Assembly (NCBI RefSeq): GCF_010092445.1
Contig: NZ_CP048031.1
Span: 3,782,001-3,846,000 of the forward strand
Reading direction: 5' to 3'
Origin: Shewanella sp. Arc9-LZ
GTDB taxonomy: Bacteria > Pseudomonadota > Gammaproteobacteria > Enterobacterales > Shewanellaceae
Length of the DNA stretch: 64,000 nucleotides
The position numbers and the translations under genes were made by a program. A model generated the notes under the pieces. The model worked only from the letters and a program-made list of their open reading frames with translations. It was not told where the DNA came from and made no database searches. The number at the start of each line of letters is the position of its first letter. Within the stretch, counting starts at the first letter, position 1. Of this stretch, positions 16,699-24,740 are shown in pieces.

Positions 16699-18000
16699 AT
16701 GAAATTCGAATCTTTTAGCTTCGCCCCAGAAATATTACGCGCGATCGCTGAGTGCGGTTATCAATCTATGACGCCAATTCAACAACAAGCGATCCCAGCG
16801 ATCCGTCGTGGTGAAGATGTCCTAGCAAGCGCTCAAACAGGCACGGGTAAAACAGCAGCATTTGCACTGCCTATATTACAAAGAATGTGTGATAACCCAA
16901 AAGAGACGATGCCGTCTAACACTCGTACCTTAATTCTGACTCCAACTCGTGAGCTTGCCGCACAGGTTGCAGACAACATTAGCGCTTACAGTAAGCATCT
17001 TAATTTAACGGTATTAACCATTTATGGTGGCGTTAAAATAGAGACCCAATCACAAAAACTTAAACGCGGTGCCGACGTTATTGTTGCTACACCAGGTCGT
17101 TTACTTGAACACATTGTGGCGTGTAACTTAAGTTTGTCGAATGTTGAGTTTTTAGTACTCGATGAAGCCGACCGTATGCTTGATATGGGCTTTAGTGCTG
17201 ACATTAAAAAGATTCTCCAGGCAGTAAACAAAAAGCGTCAAAACATGTTGTTCTCTGCGACCTTCTCTTCTGAGGTTAAAAAGCTGGCGAATGACATGCT
17301 TGAAAAGCCTAAAGTGATTACTGTTGATAAACAAAACACTACTGCCGACACCGTTAGCCAGGTGGTATATCCAGTAGAGCAGCGCCGTAAGCGTGAATTA
17401 ATATCTGAACTTATTGGTACCAAAAACTGGCAACAAGTGTTGGTGTTTACCGCGACTCGTGACGCAGCAGACAAATTGGTCAAAGAGCTTAACTTAGATG
17501 GTATTCCATCGGGTGTGGTTCATGGCGAGAAAGCACAAGGCAGCCGTCGTCGTGCGTTACGTGAATTTGTTGAAGGTAAAATTCGCGTATTAGTGGCCAC
17601 CGAAGTCGCCGCTCGTGGGCTTGATATTAAAAATCTTGAATATGTTGTTAACTACGATTTACCATTTTTAGCCGAAGATTACGTGCACCGTATTGGCCGT
17701 ACAGGTCGTGCAGGTAAAACCGGTGTGGCAATTTCGTTTGTGAGCCGCGAAGAAGAACGCACTCTAGCTGATATTGAAAAGCTCATCGGTCAGCCAATTC
17801 GTCGAGTCACAGTACCGGGTTATGAAGTCGGTAGCCGTGAAGTACTGCTTAAGCAGATTGAAAAGCGCCGTAGTTTTGCTAAAAAACAACAACGTGGTGA
17901 TAACGCTGGCGCCCAGATGATTGCTGAGAAAAACATGGACGGACGTCGTGTTAAAGTGGGTAAAGTCAGCAGCACGGTTAAATACAAAAAGATTAAATAA
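16699..18000 (+). CDS. rhlE: DEAD-box RNA helicase RhlE
   Basis: A 433-residue DEAD-box helicase. Motifs in order: Q motif (residues 7-30), Walker A ASAQTGTGKT (43-52), PTRELAAQ (about 82), TPGR (131), DEAD (155-158), SAT (186-188), ATEVAARGLDI (about 300) and HRIGRTGR (330-337). A basic tail follows (about 370-433). The N-terminal half is closest to E. coli RhlE, which starts similarly and shares the TPIQQQAIPA stretch. RhlE remodels RNA in ribosome maturation and mRNA decay. The long leader suggests cold or autoregulatory control. The ATG has AGGAACC upstream. Confidence 0.88.
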   Translation: MKFESFSFAPEILRAIAECGYQSMTPIQQQAIPAIRRGEDVLASAQTGTGKTAAFALPILQRMCDNPKETMPSNTRTLILTPTRELAAQVADNISAYSKHLNLTVLTIYGGVKIETQSQKLKRGADVIVATPGRLLEHIVACNLSLSNVEFLVLDEADRMLDMGFSADIKKILQAVNKKRQNMLFSATFSSEVKKLANDMLEKPKVITVDKQNTTADTVSQVVYPVEQRRKRELISELIGTKNWQQVLVFTATRDAADKLVKELNLDGIPSGVVHGEKAQGSRRRALREFVEGKIRVLVATEVAARGLDIKNLEYVVNYDLPFLAEDYVHRIGRTGRAGKTGVAISFVSREEERTLADIEKLIGQPIRRVTVPGYEVGSREVLLKQIEKRRSFAKKQQRGDNAGAQMIAEKNMDGRRVKVGKVSSTVKYKKIK

Positions 18001-18030
18001 CTCAACTTGAAAGAGTTAATGGTAATAGAA

Positions 18031-18054
18031 AAAAGCGCTTAGGCGCTTTTTTTG
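18031..18054 (+). terminator. Terminator of rhlE
   Basis: AAAAGCGC (18031-18038) and GCGCTTTT (18043-18050) form an 8-bp stem with a 4-base loop, followed by more T. Confidence 0.88.
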
Positions 18055-18125
18055 TGTTTGAATGAAATGAATTGTGTGATTATGAGGTCTACTTTAGTCG
18101 GGACATTACTCTATAAGGACTTATC

Positions 18126-18761
18126 ATGTTAAAAACTCTGCTTATTGCCACCGCACTTACGTTAACCAGTTTAGCCAGTGTGGCTAAGCCTATTGCCAGT
18201 GACGAGAACAATGTCATGCCACTGCTCAATGGCCACCAGATACCAGCAATAACCCTGCAAGATGTTGATGGTAAAGCGGTTGAACTCAGTAAACTTGTGG
18301 CGCAAAAGCCGACTATATTTTTCTTTTACCGTGGCGGTTGGTGTCCATTTTGTAATTCGCAAATGGGTCAGTTAAAAGCCATTGAACCAAAACTGATTGA
18401 GATGGGTTTTCAATTAGTGGGAATTTCACCAGACACGCCAGAAAAGATGCGCGCGTCGATGAATAAACAAGAACTCGATTATTTATTGCTGTCTGACACC
18501 TCAATGGCGGTATCGCAAGCATTTGGTTTAGCCTATTACACCAGTGCAGATATCACTAAAAAATATACTGCCAGTTTAGCGGTAACCAATGAACTGTTTA
18601 CTACCCCTGCAGGTGAAAAACGCTTAGTGTTACCCGTGCCAGCTGTCTATTTGGCAGATAAAAGTGGTTTAATTCATTTTCAATATGTGAATCCAAACTA
18701 CAAGGTTCGCCCTGCGCCAGAGCTAATTTTAACCGCTGCTGAGTTACTCGTTAAACCTTAG
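18126..18761 (+). CDS. Exported peroxiredoxin-like (AhpC/TSA) protein
   Basis: A 211-residue protein with a clear Sec signal peptide, cleaved around LASVA-KP (residues 20-21). The AhpC/TSA thioredoxin-like domain contains FFFYRGGWCPFCNSQMGQL, a WCPFC redox pair, and GISPDTPEKM. Peroxiredoxin-like proteins of this type reduce peroxides or act as periplasmic thiol-disulfide proteins. The CXXC arrangement with a preceding RGGW marks the peroxiredoxin-like subfamily rather than classical AhpC. It is a single-gene unit with its own strong terminator. Confidence 0.82.
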   Translation: MLKTLLIATALTLTSLASVAKPIASDENNVMPLLNGHQIPAITLQDVDGKAVELSKLVAQKPTIFFFYRGGWCPFCNSQMGQLKAIEPKLIEMGFQLVGISPDTPEKMRASMNKQELDYLLLSDTSMAVSQAFGLAYYTSADITKKYTASLAVTNELFTTPAGEKRLVLPVPAVYLADKSGLIHFQYVNPNYKVRPAPELILTAAELLVKP

Positions 18762-18786
18762 TTAACGCCAAATTCAAATAGAATCT

Positions 18787-18819
18787 AGCCAACATTAATC
18801 CAATAATGTTGGCTTTTTT
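18787..18819 (+). terminator. Terminator of the peroxiredoxin-like gene
   Basis: AGCCAACATTA (18787-18797) and TAATGTTGGCT (18804-18814) form a perfect 11-bp stem followed by six T. Confidence 0.92.
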
Positions 18820-19086
18820 AACTTACTCTTTTGAGTCAGCACCCTCTAATTCAACACTATAGTATTATGACACTTACCCACTCACACTTGGTGTTTTCAA
18901 CAACGACACTTCTACACACCGATACATCTAGACTTGTCGTAATTAAATACAATCTTTCATCACAAAAAACCTCGAAATACAGGCGTTTTTAGCCAATTAG
19001 TGCATTTTATATTGGATTTTTAATACCTCATCTCGTTACACTGTTCGGCATATAAGAATATCCCTACACAGAGGCTGTAAATTACC
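18820..19086 (+). other. Upstream region of purT
   Basis: An AT-rich gap of 267 bases. It should contain the purT promoter, but I see no clear -35/-10 pair and no good PurR box. Nothing else is recognisable. Confidence 0.4.
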
Positions 19087-20277
19087 ATGTCTATTGCTAC
19101 TACATTTGGCACAGCAAATACTTCTGGCACGATTAAGGCGATGCTATTAGGTTGCGGTGAACTCGGCAAAGAAGTTGCCATTGAGCTACAACGTTACGGA
19201 ATTGAAGTTATCGGAGTTGATCGCTACCCCAATGCCCCAGCAATGCAAATTGCCCATCGTTTTCATGTGATTAACATGCTGGATGCAAAAGCATTAAAAG
19301 CAGTTATCGAGCTTGAACAGCCGGATTTAGTCATTCCAGAAATTGAAGCTATTGCCACCCAAACGTTAGTGGAACTAGAACAACAAGGTTTGCATGTGGT
19401 GCCAACCGCTAACGCAGCCAAACTCACTATGGACCGTGAGGGCATACGCCGACTTGCGGCAGAAACCTTAGCGATACCAACATCAAAGTACTTTTTCTGT
19501 GACACTCTAGCTGAATTTGAACAGGCCGTTACTGACATTGGTATTCCATGCGTGGTTAAGCCAGTAATGAGTTCGTCTGGAAAAGGCCAGAGTGTGATTA
19601 AGTCAGCACAAACCATTCAGCAAGCATGGGCTTACGCCCAAGAAGGTGGTCGTGCAGGTAAAGGACGAGTAATTGTTGAAGCTTTTATTCCGTTTGATTA
19701 CGAAATTACCTTACTGACGATTAGCGCCGTAAATGGCATCCATTTTTGCGACCCAATTGGCCATAGACAAGAAGATGGCGATTATCGTGAATCGTGGCAA
19801 CCGCAGGCGATGTCGGCTGAGGTATTACACAAGGCACAAGCCATGAGCCAACGAGTTGTTGAGGCATTAGGTGGATATGGACTCTTTGGTGTTGAGCTAT
19901 TTATTCGTGGTGATGAAGTGTATTTTTCTGAAGTGTCGCCAAGGCCACATGATACAGGTTTAGTGACCTTAATCAGCCAGGATTTATCTGAGTTTGCCTT
20001 GCATGTACGTGCGATTTTAGGCTTACCAATAAGCAATATTGTGCAGCATGGTCCGAGTGCTTCTGCGGTTATTCTTGCTGAAGGCACATCCACCAATATC
20101 CGTTACCAGGGTATGGCTGCCGCCTTAGCGCCAGCCGATACTCAATTACGCTTGTTTGGTAAGCCAGACATTGATGGCCGCCGGCGCTTAGGTGTAGCGC
20201 TAGCCCGCGATAACTCGGTAGAACAAGCGGTCGAAAAAGCGAAAACCGTTGCCAGCCATATCAAGGTACTGTTTTAA
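19087..20277 (+). CDS. purT: Formate-dependent phosphoribosylglycinamide formyltransferase
   Basis: A 396-residue ATP-grasp enzyme, close in length to E. coli PurT (392) and colinear with it. Shared segments include [60 protein letters not shown] and [18 protein letters not shown]. It makes formyl-GAR from GAR, formate and ATP, the third step of purine synthesis without folate. The ATG at 19087 has AGAGG upstream. The gene is monocistronic. Its stop codon lies inside a 21-bp tandem duplication. Confidence 0.97.
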   Translation: MSIATTFGTANTSGTIKAMLLGCGELGKEVAIELQRYGIEVIGVDRYPNAPAMQIAHRFHVINMLDAKALKAVIELEQPDLVIPEIEAIATQTLVELEQQGLHVVPTANAAKLTMDREGIRRLAAETLAIPTSKYFFCDTLAEFEQAVTDIGIPCVVKPVMSSSGKGQSVIKSAQTIQQAWAYAQEGGRAGKGRVIVEAFIPFDYEITLLTISAVNGIHFCDPIGHRQEDGDYRESWQPQAMSAEVLHKAQAMSQRVVEALGGYGLFGVELFIRGDEVYFSEVSPRPHDTGLVTLISQDLSEFALHVRAILGLPISNIVQHGPSASAVILAEGTSTNIRYQGMAAALAPADTQLRLFGKPDIDGRRRLGVALARDNSVEQAVEKAKTVASHIKVLF

Positions 20278-20313
20278 CGTCACAGGATATTATTTTAACG
20301 TCACAGGATATTG
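20272..20313. repeat. 21-bp tandem duplication spanning the purT stop codon
   Basis: Two adjacent 21-base units (20272-20292 and 20293-20313) differ at one base. The first contains the TAA of purT, so the duplication leaves the protein unchanged. It looks like a recent slippage event. Confidence 0.9.
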
Positions 20314-20341
20314 TTCTGTCACCTAGCTGAATATCGATGAA

Positions 20342-20374
20342 CTAAGCCGTGGAGTATCTGCGGCTTAGTTTTTT
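20342..20374 (+). terminator. Terminator of purT, overlapping the end of the convergent gene
   Basis: CTAAGCCG (20342-20349) and CGGCTTAG (20361-20368) form an 8-bp stem, followed by six T (20369-20374). Its 3' arm and T run overlap the last codons of the minus-strand gene ending at 20365. Confidence 0.85.
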
Positions 20375-20823
20375 ACTGTTGGCATTGGTTTAGGCAGTGG
20401 TTTATCTGCTAAGTGAAAGTGGACTAACATTAGCAAACGAAACAGCGCTTTAAGTTTAAGATCTTGATCAAGCTTACCCGCGTGAATCAGTTTTTTCAGT
20501 ACCGTTATTTTTATGTACAGTTTTTTAATCAACACGCCGCTTGGCTCACCTAGGTATTTATCGAACTCTTTATAACCCTCAATAGTTCGCGGTACTAACT
20601 TAGCCTGACGAATATGTAATCCCGACAGTATCGCTTTATCGAACGCTTGGGTTTCTAGCCCCTTGATAATCTCGGCTGCACTGAGTTGTTGCGCCAAACC
20701 ATCCACAACAAAATGAATATTTGATTCAATTTCAAATTGCAGCGCATGGGTATCGTGGCGCACATTATTAAATCTGCTACGTTCTTTATCAACAAAATCA
20801 AACAGGACTTTCCATAGTGACAT
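20365..20823 (-). CDS. Conserved protein of unknown function
   Basis: A 152-residue protein that I do not recognise. It is soluble, with no signal peptide or membrane segment, mostly helical in appearance, and rich in Lys, Leu and His. It begins MSLWKVLFDFVDKERSRF and ends in a proline-rich tail (DKPLPKPMPTVKN). The ATG at 20823 has no strong ribosome-binding site. Codon use resembles the neighbours, so it is probably a real gene. It is convergent with purT and separated from the 2-hydroxyacid dehydrogenase by a heptamer repeat tract. Confidence 0.6.
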   Translation of the reverse strand: MSLWKVLFDFVDKERSRFNNVRHDTHALQFEIESNIHFVVDGLAQQLSAAEIIKGLETQAFDKAILSGLHIRQAKLVPRTIEGYKEFDKYLGEPSGVLIKKLYIKITVLKKLIHAGKLDQDLKLKALFRLLMLVHFHLADKPLPKPMPTVKN

Positions 20824-20905
20824 GTGTCGTTATCCGCTCTAGTTGTGAGTGTTAATCGAACGCTATAAATGACAGATCTAAACACCCAGCACTATATCTA
20901 AGTTA

Positions 20906-21012
20906 TAAGCTTTAAGCTTTAAACTCTAAACTTTAAACTCTAAACTCTAAACTCGAGACTCTAAACTCGAGACTCTAAATTTTAATCTAAGCTTTAAACT
21001 CGAGACTAAACT
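20906..21012. repeat. Degenerate heptamer tandem repeat (TAAACTC-like)
   Basis: About 100 bases consist of variants of a 7-base word (TAAACTC, TAAACTT, TAAGCTT) with CGAGACTC interruptions, 12-14 units in all. The tract lies in the gap between two minus-strand genes and codes for nothing. It is a microsatellite-like tract that could vary in copy number between strains. Confidence 0.85.
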
Positions 21013-21041
21013 GGTTAAAAGTGGTTGGTTTAGTGATAGCT

Positions 21042-21995
21042 TTAGCCGTTAATTCTATTCAACATTTTACCTTGTTGAAAATAGAGAACATTTTCAAGCG
21101 CAATATTAAGTAGATTTTGCCTAGCTTGTAATGTCGCCCATGCAATATGCGGCGTGATAGTAATGTTGGCTGCACTAAGTAACGGATTATTGCTACTTGG
21201 CGGCTCAGTGGATAACACGTCAACTGCCGCAAAGCCGTTACCATTGTTAAGCCATTGAGCGAGATCATTTTCATTAATCAAATCGCCACGGGCGGTATTC
21301 ACTAATAAACAACCCGGTTTAAGTAAGCGTAAACTGTCGCTATTGATCATGTATTTGGTTGCTGTACTCAGCGGACAATGCAGCGAAATAATATCGGCTT
21401 GTTGAAGCAGGATGTCGCGTTCACACCATTGAATAGCATCAGGTAAATTGGTTTTAGGTTTAGCACTGGTAATCAACACTTTCATGCCAAACGCGACACC
21501 TAAATTGGCAACCTGTTGGCCAATATCACCATAACCTACCACACCCAGCGTGAGGCCTTTTAATGAGGTTAAGGGTGATAAGGTAAAACAAAAATCTCGT
21601 TGCGTTACCCATTGTCCTTGTTTTACGGCTTGGTCATGTAAGGCAACTTGTTGCTTATGATGTAAAATATGGGCAAACACCATTTGTGCTACGGCATCAG
21701 GACCATAAGCAGGTATATTAGTGACAACAATACCCTGCGCGGTTGCTGCATCAACATCGACCACATTGGTTCCTGTGGCAAGAACACCGATATAGCTTAA
21801 TGCGGGCAGTTGCTTTAAGGTCGCGGCACTCAATAGCGTTTTATTGGTCAGCACGATTTGCGCACCTTGACAGCGACTGACGATTTGTTCGAGTGTGGTA
21901 TGGTCGTAAATATCACATTCGCCTAAAGCCTCAAGCGCTTGCCAACTCAAATCACCCGGATTAAGTGTATAACCATCTAATACCACTATTTTCAT
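21042..21995 (-). CDS. D-2-hydroxyacid dehydrogenase (glycerate/hydroxypyruvate type)
   Basis: A 317-residue NAD(P)-dependent dehydrogenase of the D-isomer-specific family. The nucleotide-binding loop is VVGYGDIGQQVANLG (about residue 150). The catalytic residues are visible as Arg in NTARGDLI, Glu in LSTEPPSSN and His in TPHIAW. The pattern is closest to hydroxypyruvate/glycerate dehydrogenases, but substrate cannot be fixed from sequence. GGGGC lies 5 bases before the ATG at 21995. It follows djlA on the same strand with a short gap and probably ends the amgK-murU-djlA transcription unit. Confidence 0.85.
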   Translation of the reverse strand: MKIVVLDGYTLNPGDLSWQALEALGECDIYDHTTLEQIVSRCQGAQIVLTNKTLLSAATLKQLPALSYIGVLATGTNVVDVDAATAQGIVVTNIPAYGPDAVAQMVFAHILHHKQQVALHDQAVKQGQWVTQRDFCFTLSPLTSLKGLTLGVVGYGDIGQQVANLGVAFGMKVLITSAKPKTNLPDAIQWCERDILLQQADIISLHCPLSTATKYMINSDSLRLLKPGCLLVNTARGDLINENDLAQWLNNGNGFAAVDVLSTEPPSSNNPLLSAANITITPHIAWATLQARQNLLNIALENVLYFQQGKMLNRING

Positions 21996-22041
21996 TTATT
22001 GCCCCATTCCATTGTTTACAAAAATACGTTACTGGCTTGCG

Positions 22042-22815
22042 CTAACGCATTCCTCTAGAGGTTTTAATGCGCTCGTAAGCGGCTTGAATATCTTGTGCTT
22101 TGGTGTTGGCTAATTCCATCATCTCTTCAGGTAAGCCTTTAGCCACAAGCTTGTCTGGATGATGTTCATTCATCAACTTACGGTAAGTTCGTTTTACGTC
22201 TTGATCGCTAGCAGATTCTTGCACGCCTAACAGCACATAGGCATCAGTAAGCGGCATTTTATTACCTTGTGGCGACTGATGATGACTAAACTCAGCTTGC
22301 CAACGTGCCAGTAAAGCATCCAGTTGTGCAGCAAGGCCAAGCTTAGTGGCAATAACCGACAATATTTGCTTTTCATTGGCATGTAATTCACCATCGGCCA
22401 AGGCTGTTTGAATTTGGATTTCCAAGAACATTTGCGCTAACTCGACTCGTCCTTGAGTGGCTTGTCGAAACAGTTCTAGCTGCTTTAGCAAATCAAAATC
22501 AGCTTGGCGGCCTTGACGAAAAGCCGTTTGCGCATCGATACGTGACTGACCAGACAACTTCATTTGATCCATTAACATGGTCGCTATACGAATATCGGTT
22601 TCAGTCACTCGCCCTGACGCTTTAGCAACATGGCCCATTACGGCAAATGTTGAATTAAAAAACATCGCCTGACGTTCACTGCCTTTACGCATTATCGAGG
22701 TTAACCCTTGGCGCCTATCGAAAGCATGGCCTAACCATAATCCTAAAATTGCACCAAAGAAACGCCCGAACATATACCCAATGATAAATCCAAAAACTTT
22801 ACCCCAAATTCGCAT
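22042..22815 (-). CDS. djlA: Co-chaperone DjlA
   Basis: About 257 residues in the DjlA layout: an N-terminal Gly-rich membrane segment (MRIWGKVFGFIIGYMFGRFF), a central TerB-like helical domain, and a C-terminal J domain with the HPD motif (LMNEHHPDKLVAKG). It is an inner-membrane DnaK partner linked to envelope stress. A GTG at 22827 would add four residues. The ATG at 22815 is preferred because GGAAAA sits about 6 bases upstream. It lies 46 bp after murU. Confidence 0.93.
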   Translation of the reverse strand: MRIWGKVFGFIIGYMFGRFFGAILGLWLGHAFDRRQGLTSIMRKGSERQAMFFNSTFAVMGHVAKASGRVTETDIRIATMLMDQMKLSGQSRIDAQTAFRQGRQADFDLLKQLELFRQATQGRVELAQMFLEIQIQTALADGELHANEKQILSVIATKLGLAAQLDALLARWQAEFSHHQSPQGNKMPLTDAYVLLGVQESASDQDVKRTYRKLMNEHHPDKLVAKGLPEEMMELANTKAQDIQAAYERIKTSRGMR

Positions 22816-22873
22816 GTTGTTTTCCACTACGGTTAATAATTAATAAACAGCTAGCCATTATCAAAGGCGTAGC

Positions 22874-23572
22874 TTAAAGCGGTAACTGAGTCTCTATATC
22901 AACTAACCGGCGCTGTAATTTATCCAGGCGCTCAAGTGTGCCGACATCGCACCAATAAGCATCAAAATGCTCACCTTGTATTTGTTGCTGGCCAATGGCT
23001 TGTTTAAGCAAAGGCCCCAAAGCCTGTTTACCTTCAGGCAACTGGCTAAATAATTGAGGATGATAAATCCCCAGTCCAGCAAACGTTAACCTTTTTTCAT
23101 CGCTCAAGGTTAATTGACCTTGGGCATCAATAGCAAAATCGCCCTGTGGATGATGTTCTGGATTATCCACTAACCACAAAAAAGCTTGTGCTTCACCTTG
23201 GCAAACGCGTTGATAAGCCAAGCTGATGTCGGGCAAGTGATCGATAAAAATATCACCATTGATCACCAAAAAAGGTTCGTCCCCCAAACAAGGTAATGCT
23301 TGCTTGATACCCCCAGCGGTTTCTAACGCCGTGGTTTCTTCGCTGTAGTTAATCTGCAAACCCCATCGACTCCCATCGCCTAGCATTTCAGGTAACTTAT
23401 GCCCTAACCAAGCTTGATTGATCACGACCTCAGTCACGCCAATTAACGCGAGCTTTTCTAAGTGATATTCAATTAAAGGTTTACCTGCAACGCTCACTAA
23501 TGGTTTAGGTAAGGAGTCGGTTAACGGGCGCAAACGCTCCCCGCGTCCTGCAGCCAGTATCATCGCTTTCAT
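22874..23572 (-). CDS. murU: N-acetylmuramate-1-phosphate uridylyltransferase MurU
   Basis: A 232-residue sugar-nucleotidyltransferase. The N-terminal pyrophosphorylase motif is AAGRGERLRPLTDSLPKP, and LVINGDIF holds the metal-binding Asp. The start overlaps the stop of amgK by 4 bases (ATGA). In the anabolic recycling pathway known from Pseudomonas, AmgK phosphorylates N-acetylmuramic acid at C1 and MurU converts it to UDP-MurNAc, bypassing early peptidoglycan synthesis and its fosfomycin-sensitive step. The coupling to amgK makes this call firmer than a generic nucleotidyltransferase. Confidence 0.92.
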   Translation of the reverse strand: MKAMILAAGRGERLRPLTDSLPKPLVSVAGKPLIEYHLEKLALIGVTEVVINQAWLGHKLPEMLGDGSRWGLQINYSEETTALETAGGIKQALPCLGDEPFLVINGDIFIDHLPDISLAYQRVCQGEAQAFLWLVDNPEHHPQGDFAIDAQGQLTLSDEKRLTFAGLGIYHPQLFSQLPEGKQALGPLLKQAIGQQQIQGEHFDAYWCDVGTLERLDKLQRRLVDIETQLPL

Positions 23573-24597
23573 GCTTCGCTTACCGCCTCATGAGTATTTT
23601 TGTGGTTTACTAACGGTAAAATCACCCTGTGAACCCACAGACTAAAATCGGCAATTTGTGGGTATTTCATCCCAATATCTGCGACATATTGCAAGGTTAA
23701 TGGAATATCAGCCAGATAACCGCGCTTACCGTCACGATGATATAACCGCGCAAAAATACCCGCAGCTTTGATATGACGTTGTAATCCCATTAAATCAAAC
23801 CACTTTGTATAGGTAGCAAAATCAACATTTTCATCAATCAATTGATGAGCTATAGCAAGTTGATAATGATATCGCATCAAGTGATTAACGATATCGTCTG
23901 GCCAACGCACGTAACAATCGCGCAGCAATGATACCGCATCATAAGTCACCGGCCCATGGACTGCATCTTGAAAGTCAATCACCGCTAACGCTTGATCATT
24001 TATCAGTAAATTACGGCTATGGTAATCACGATGCATGCCCACTTTTGGCTGCGCCAGTGCATTGTCGGTTAAGGCTGCAAACGTAGCCGCAATCATTTGT
24101 TGCTCATTATCCGTCAATGCGTAATCTAAATGCTCTTTTAGTAACCAATCGACAAAAATAGCTAATTCTCTTGCCACAAAAACGTCATCGTAATCAGCTA
24201 ACGGTCCATCTTCGGTTTCCGTTACCGTGGCAATGACCGGCAATAAGTTTAATGCCTGCTTATAATAGTCGCTCACATTGTCTTTATTCAGCACCGACAA
24301 AAGTTGTAATTCGCCTACATCAGTTTGTAAGACAAAACCATAGTCTTCGCAGGTTGCAAGCACTTCGGGTACCAGTAAGCCTGCATGTTGATAAGCCTTG
24401 GCCATTGCCACAAATGGCGCGATGGGCACTAAGTCGATCGGTGAATCTGAAACAATGTAATCAATACCTTGATGATGAAGACGAAAATAGCGTCGAAAAC
24501 TGGCGTCGCCGCAGATCAAGTTAATGGCAACTTTATCGCCGAAATATTGGTATAACCAGTTACTTAACGCGACAAATCTTGGGTCAGATAAAATCAT
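23569..24597 (-). CDS. amgK: N-acetylmuramate/N-acetylglucosamine kinase AmgK
   Basis: A 342-residue kinase of the aminoglycoside-phosphotransferase fold. The nucleotide-binding region contains GDASFRRYFRL, the catalytic loop is MHRDYHSRNLLI, and the metal-binding motif is VIDFQDAVHGP. AmgK phosphorylates the anomeric hydroxyl of MurNAc (and GlcNAc) for cell-wall recycling. It is first in the minus-strand unit amgK-murU-djlA and divergent from lptD, the arrangement usual in this group. The gap to lptD is about 140 bp and holds both promoters. Confidence 0.92.
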   Translation of the reverse strand: MILSDPRFVALSNWLYQYFGDKVAINLICGDASFRRYFRLHHQGIDYIVSDSPIDLVPIAPFVAMAKAYQHAGLLVPEVLATCEDYGFVLQTDVGELQLLSVLNKDNVSDYYKQALNLLPVIATVTETEDGPLADYDDVFVARELAIFVDWLLKEHLDYALTDNEQQMIAATFAALTDNALAQPKVGMHRDYHSRNLLINDQALAVIDFQDAVHGPVTYDAVSLLRDCYVRWPDDIVNHLMRYHYQLAIAHQLIDENVDFATYTKWFDLMGLQRHIKAAGIFARLYHRDGKRGYLADIPLTLQYVADIGMKYPQIADFSLWVHRVILPLVNHKNTHEAVSEA

Positions 24598-24740
24598 CTC
24601 AATGGCTCTTAACGAAAAATTGCTTTATTATAGCCAGCATAACATTTGGAAACAGCTAAAGAATGGAATGTTTCATCTAGCTGAGTATCTTTTTCTCTCC
24701 AAAACTTTCCGGAATCAGAATTCATAAATTATTGACAACA

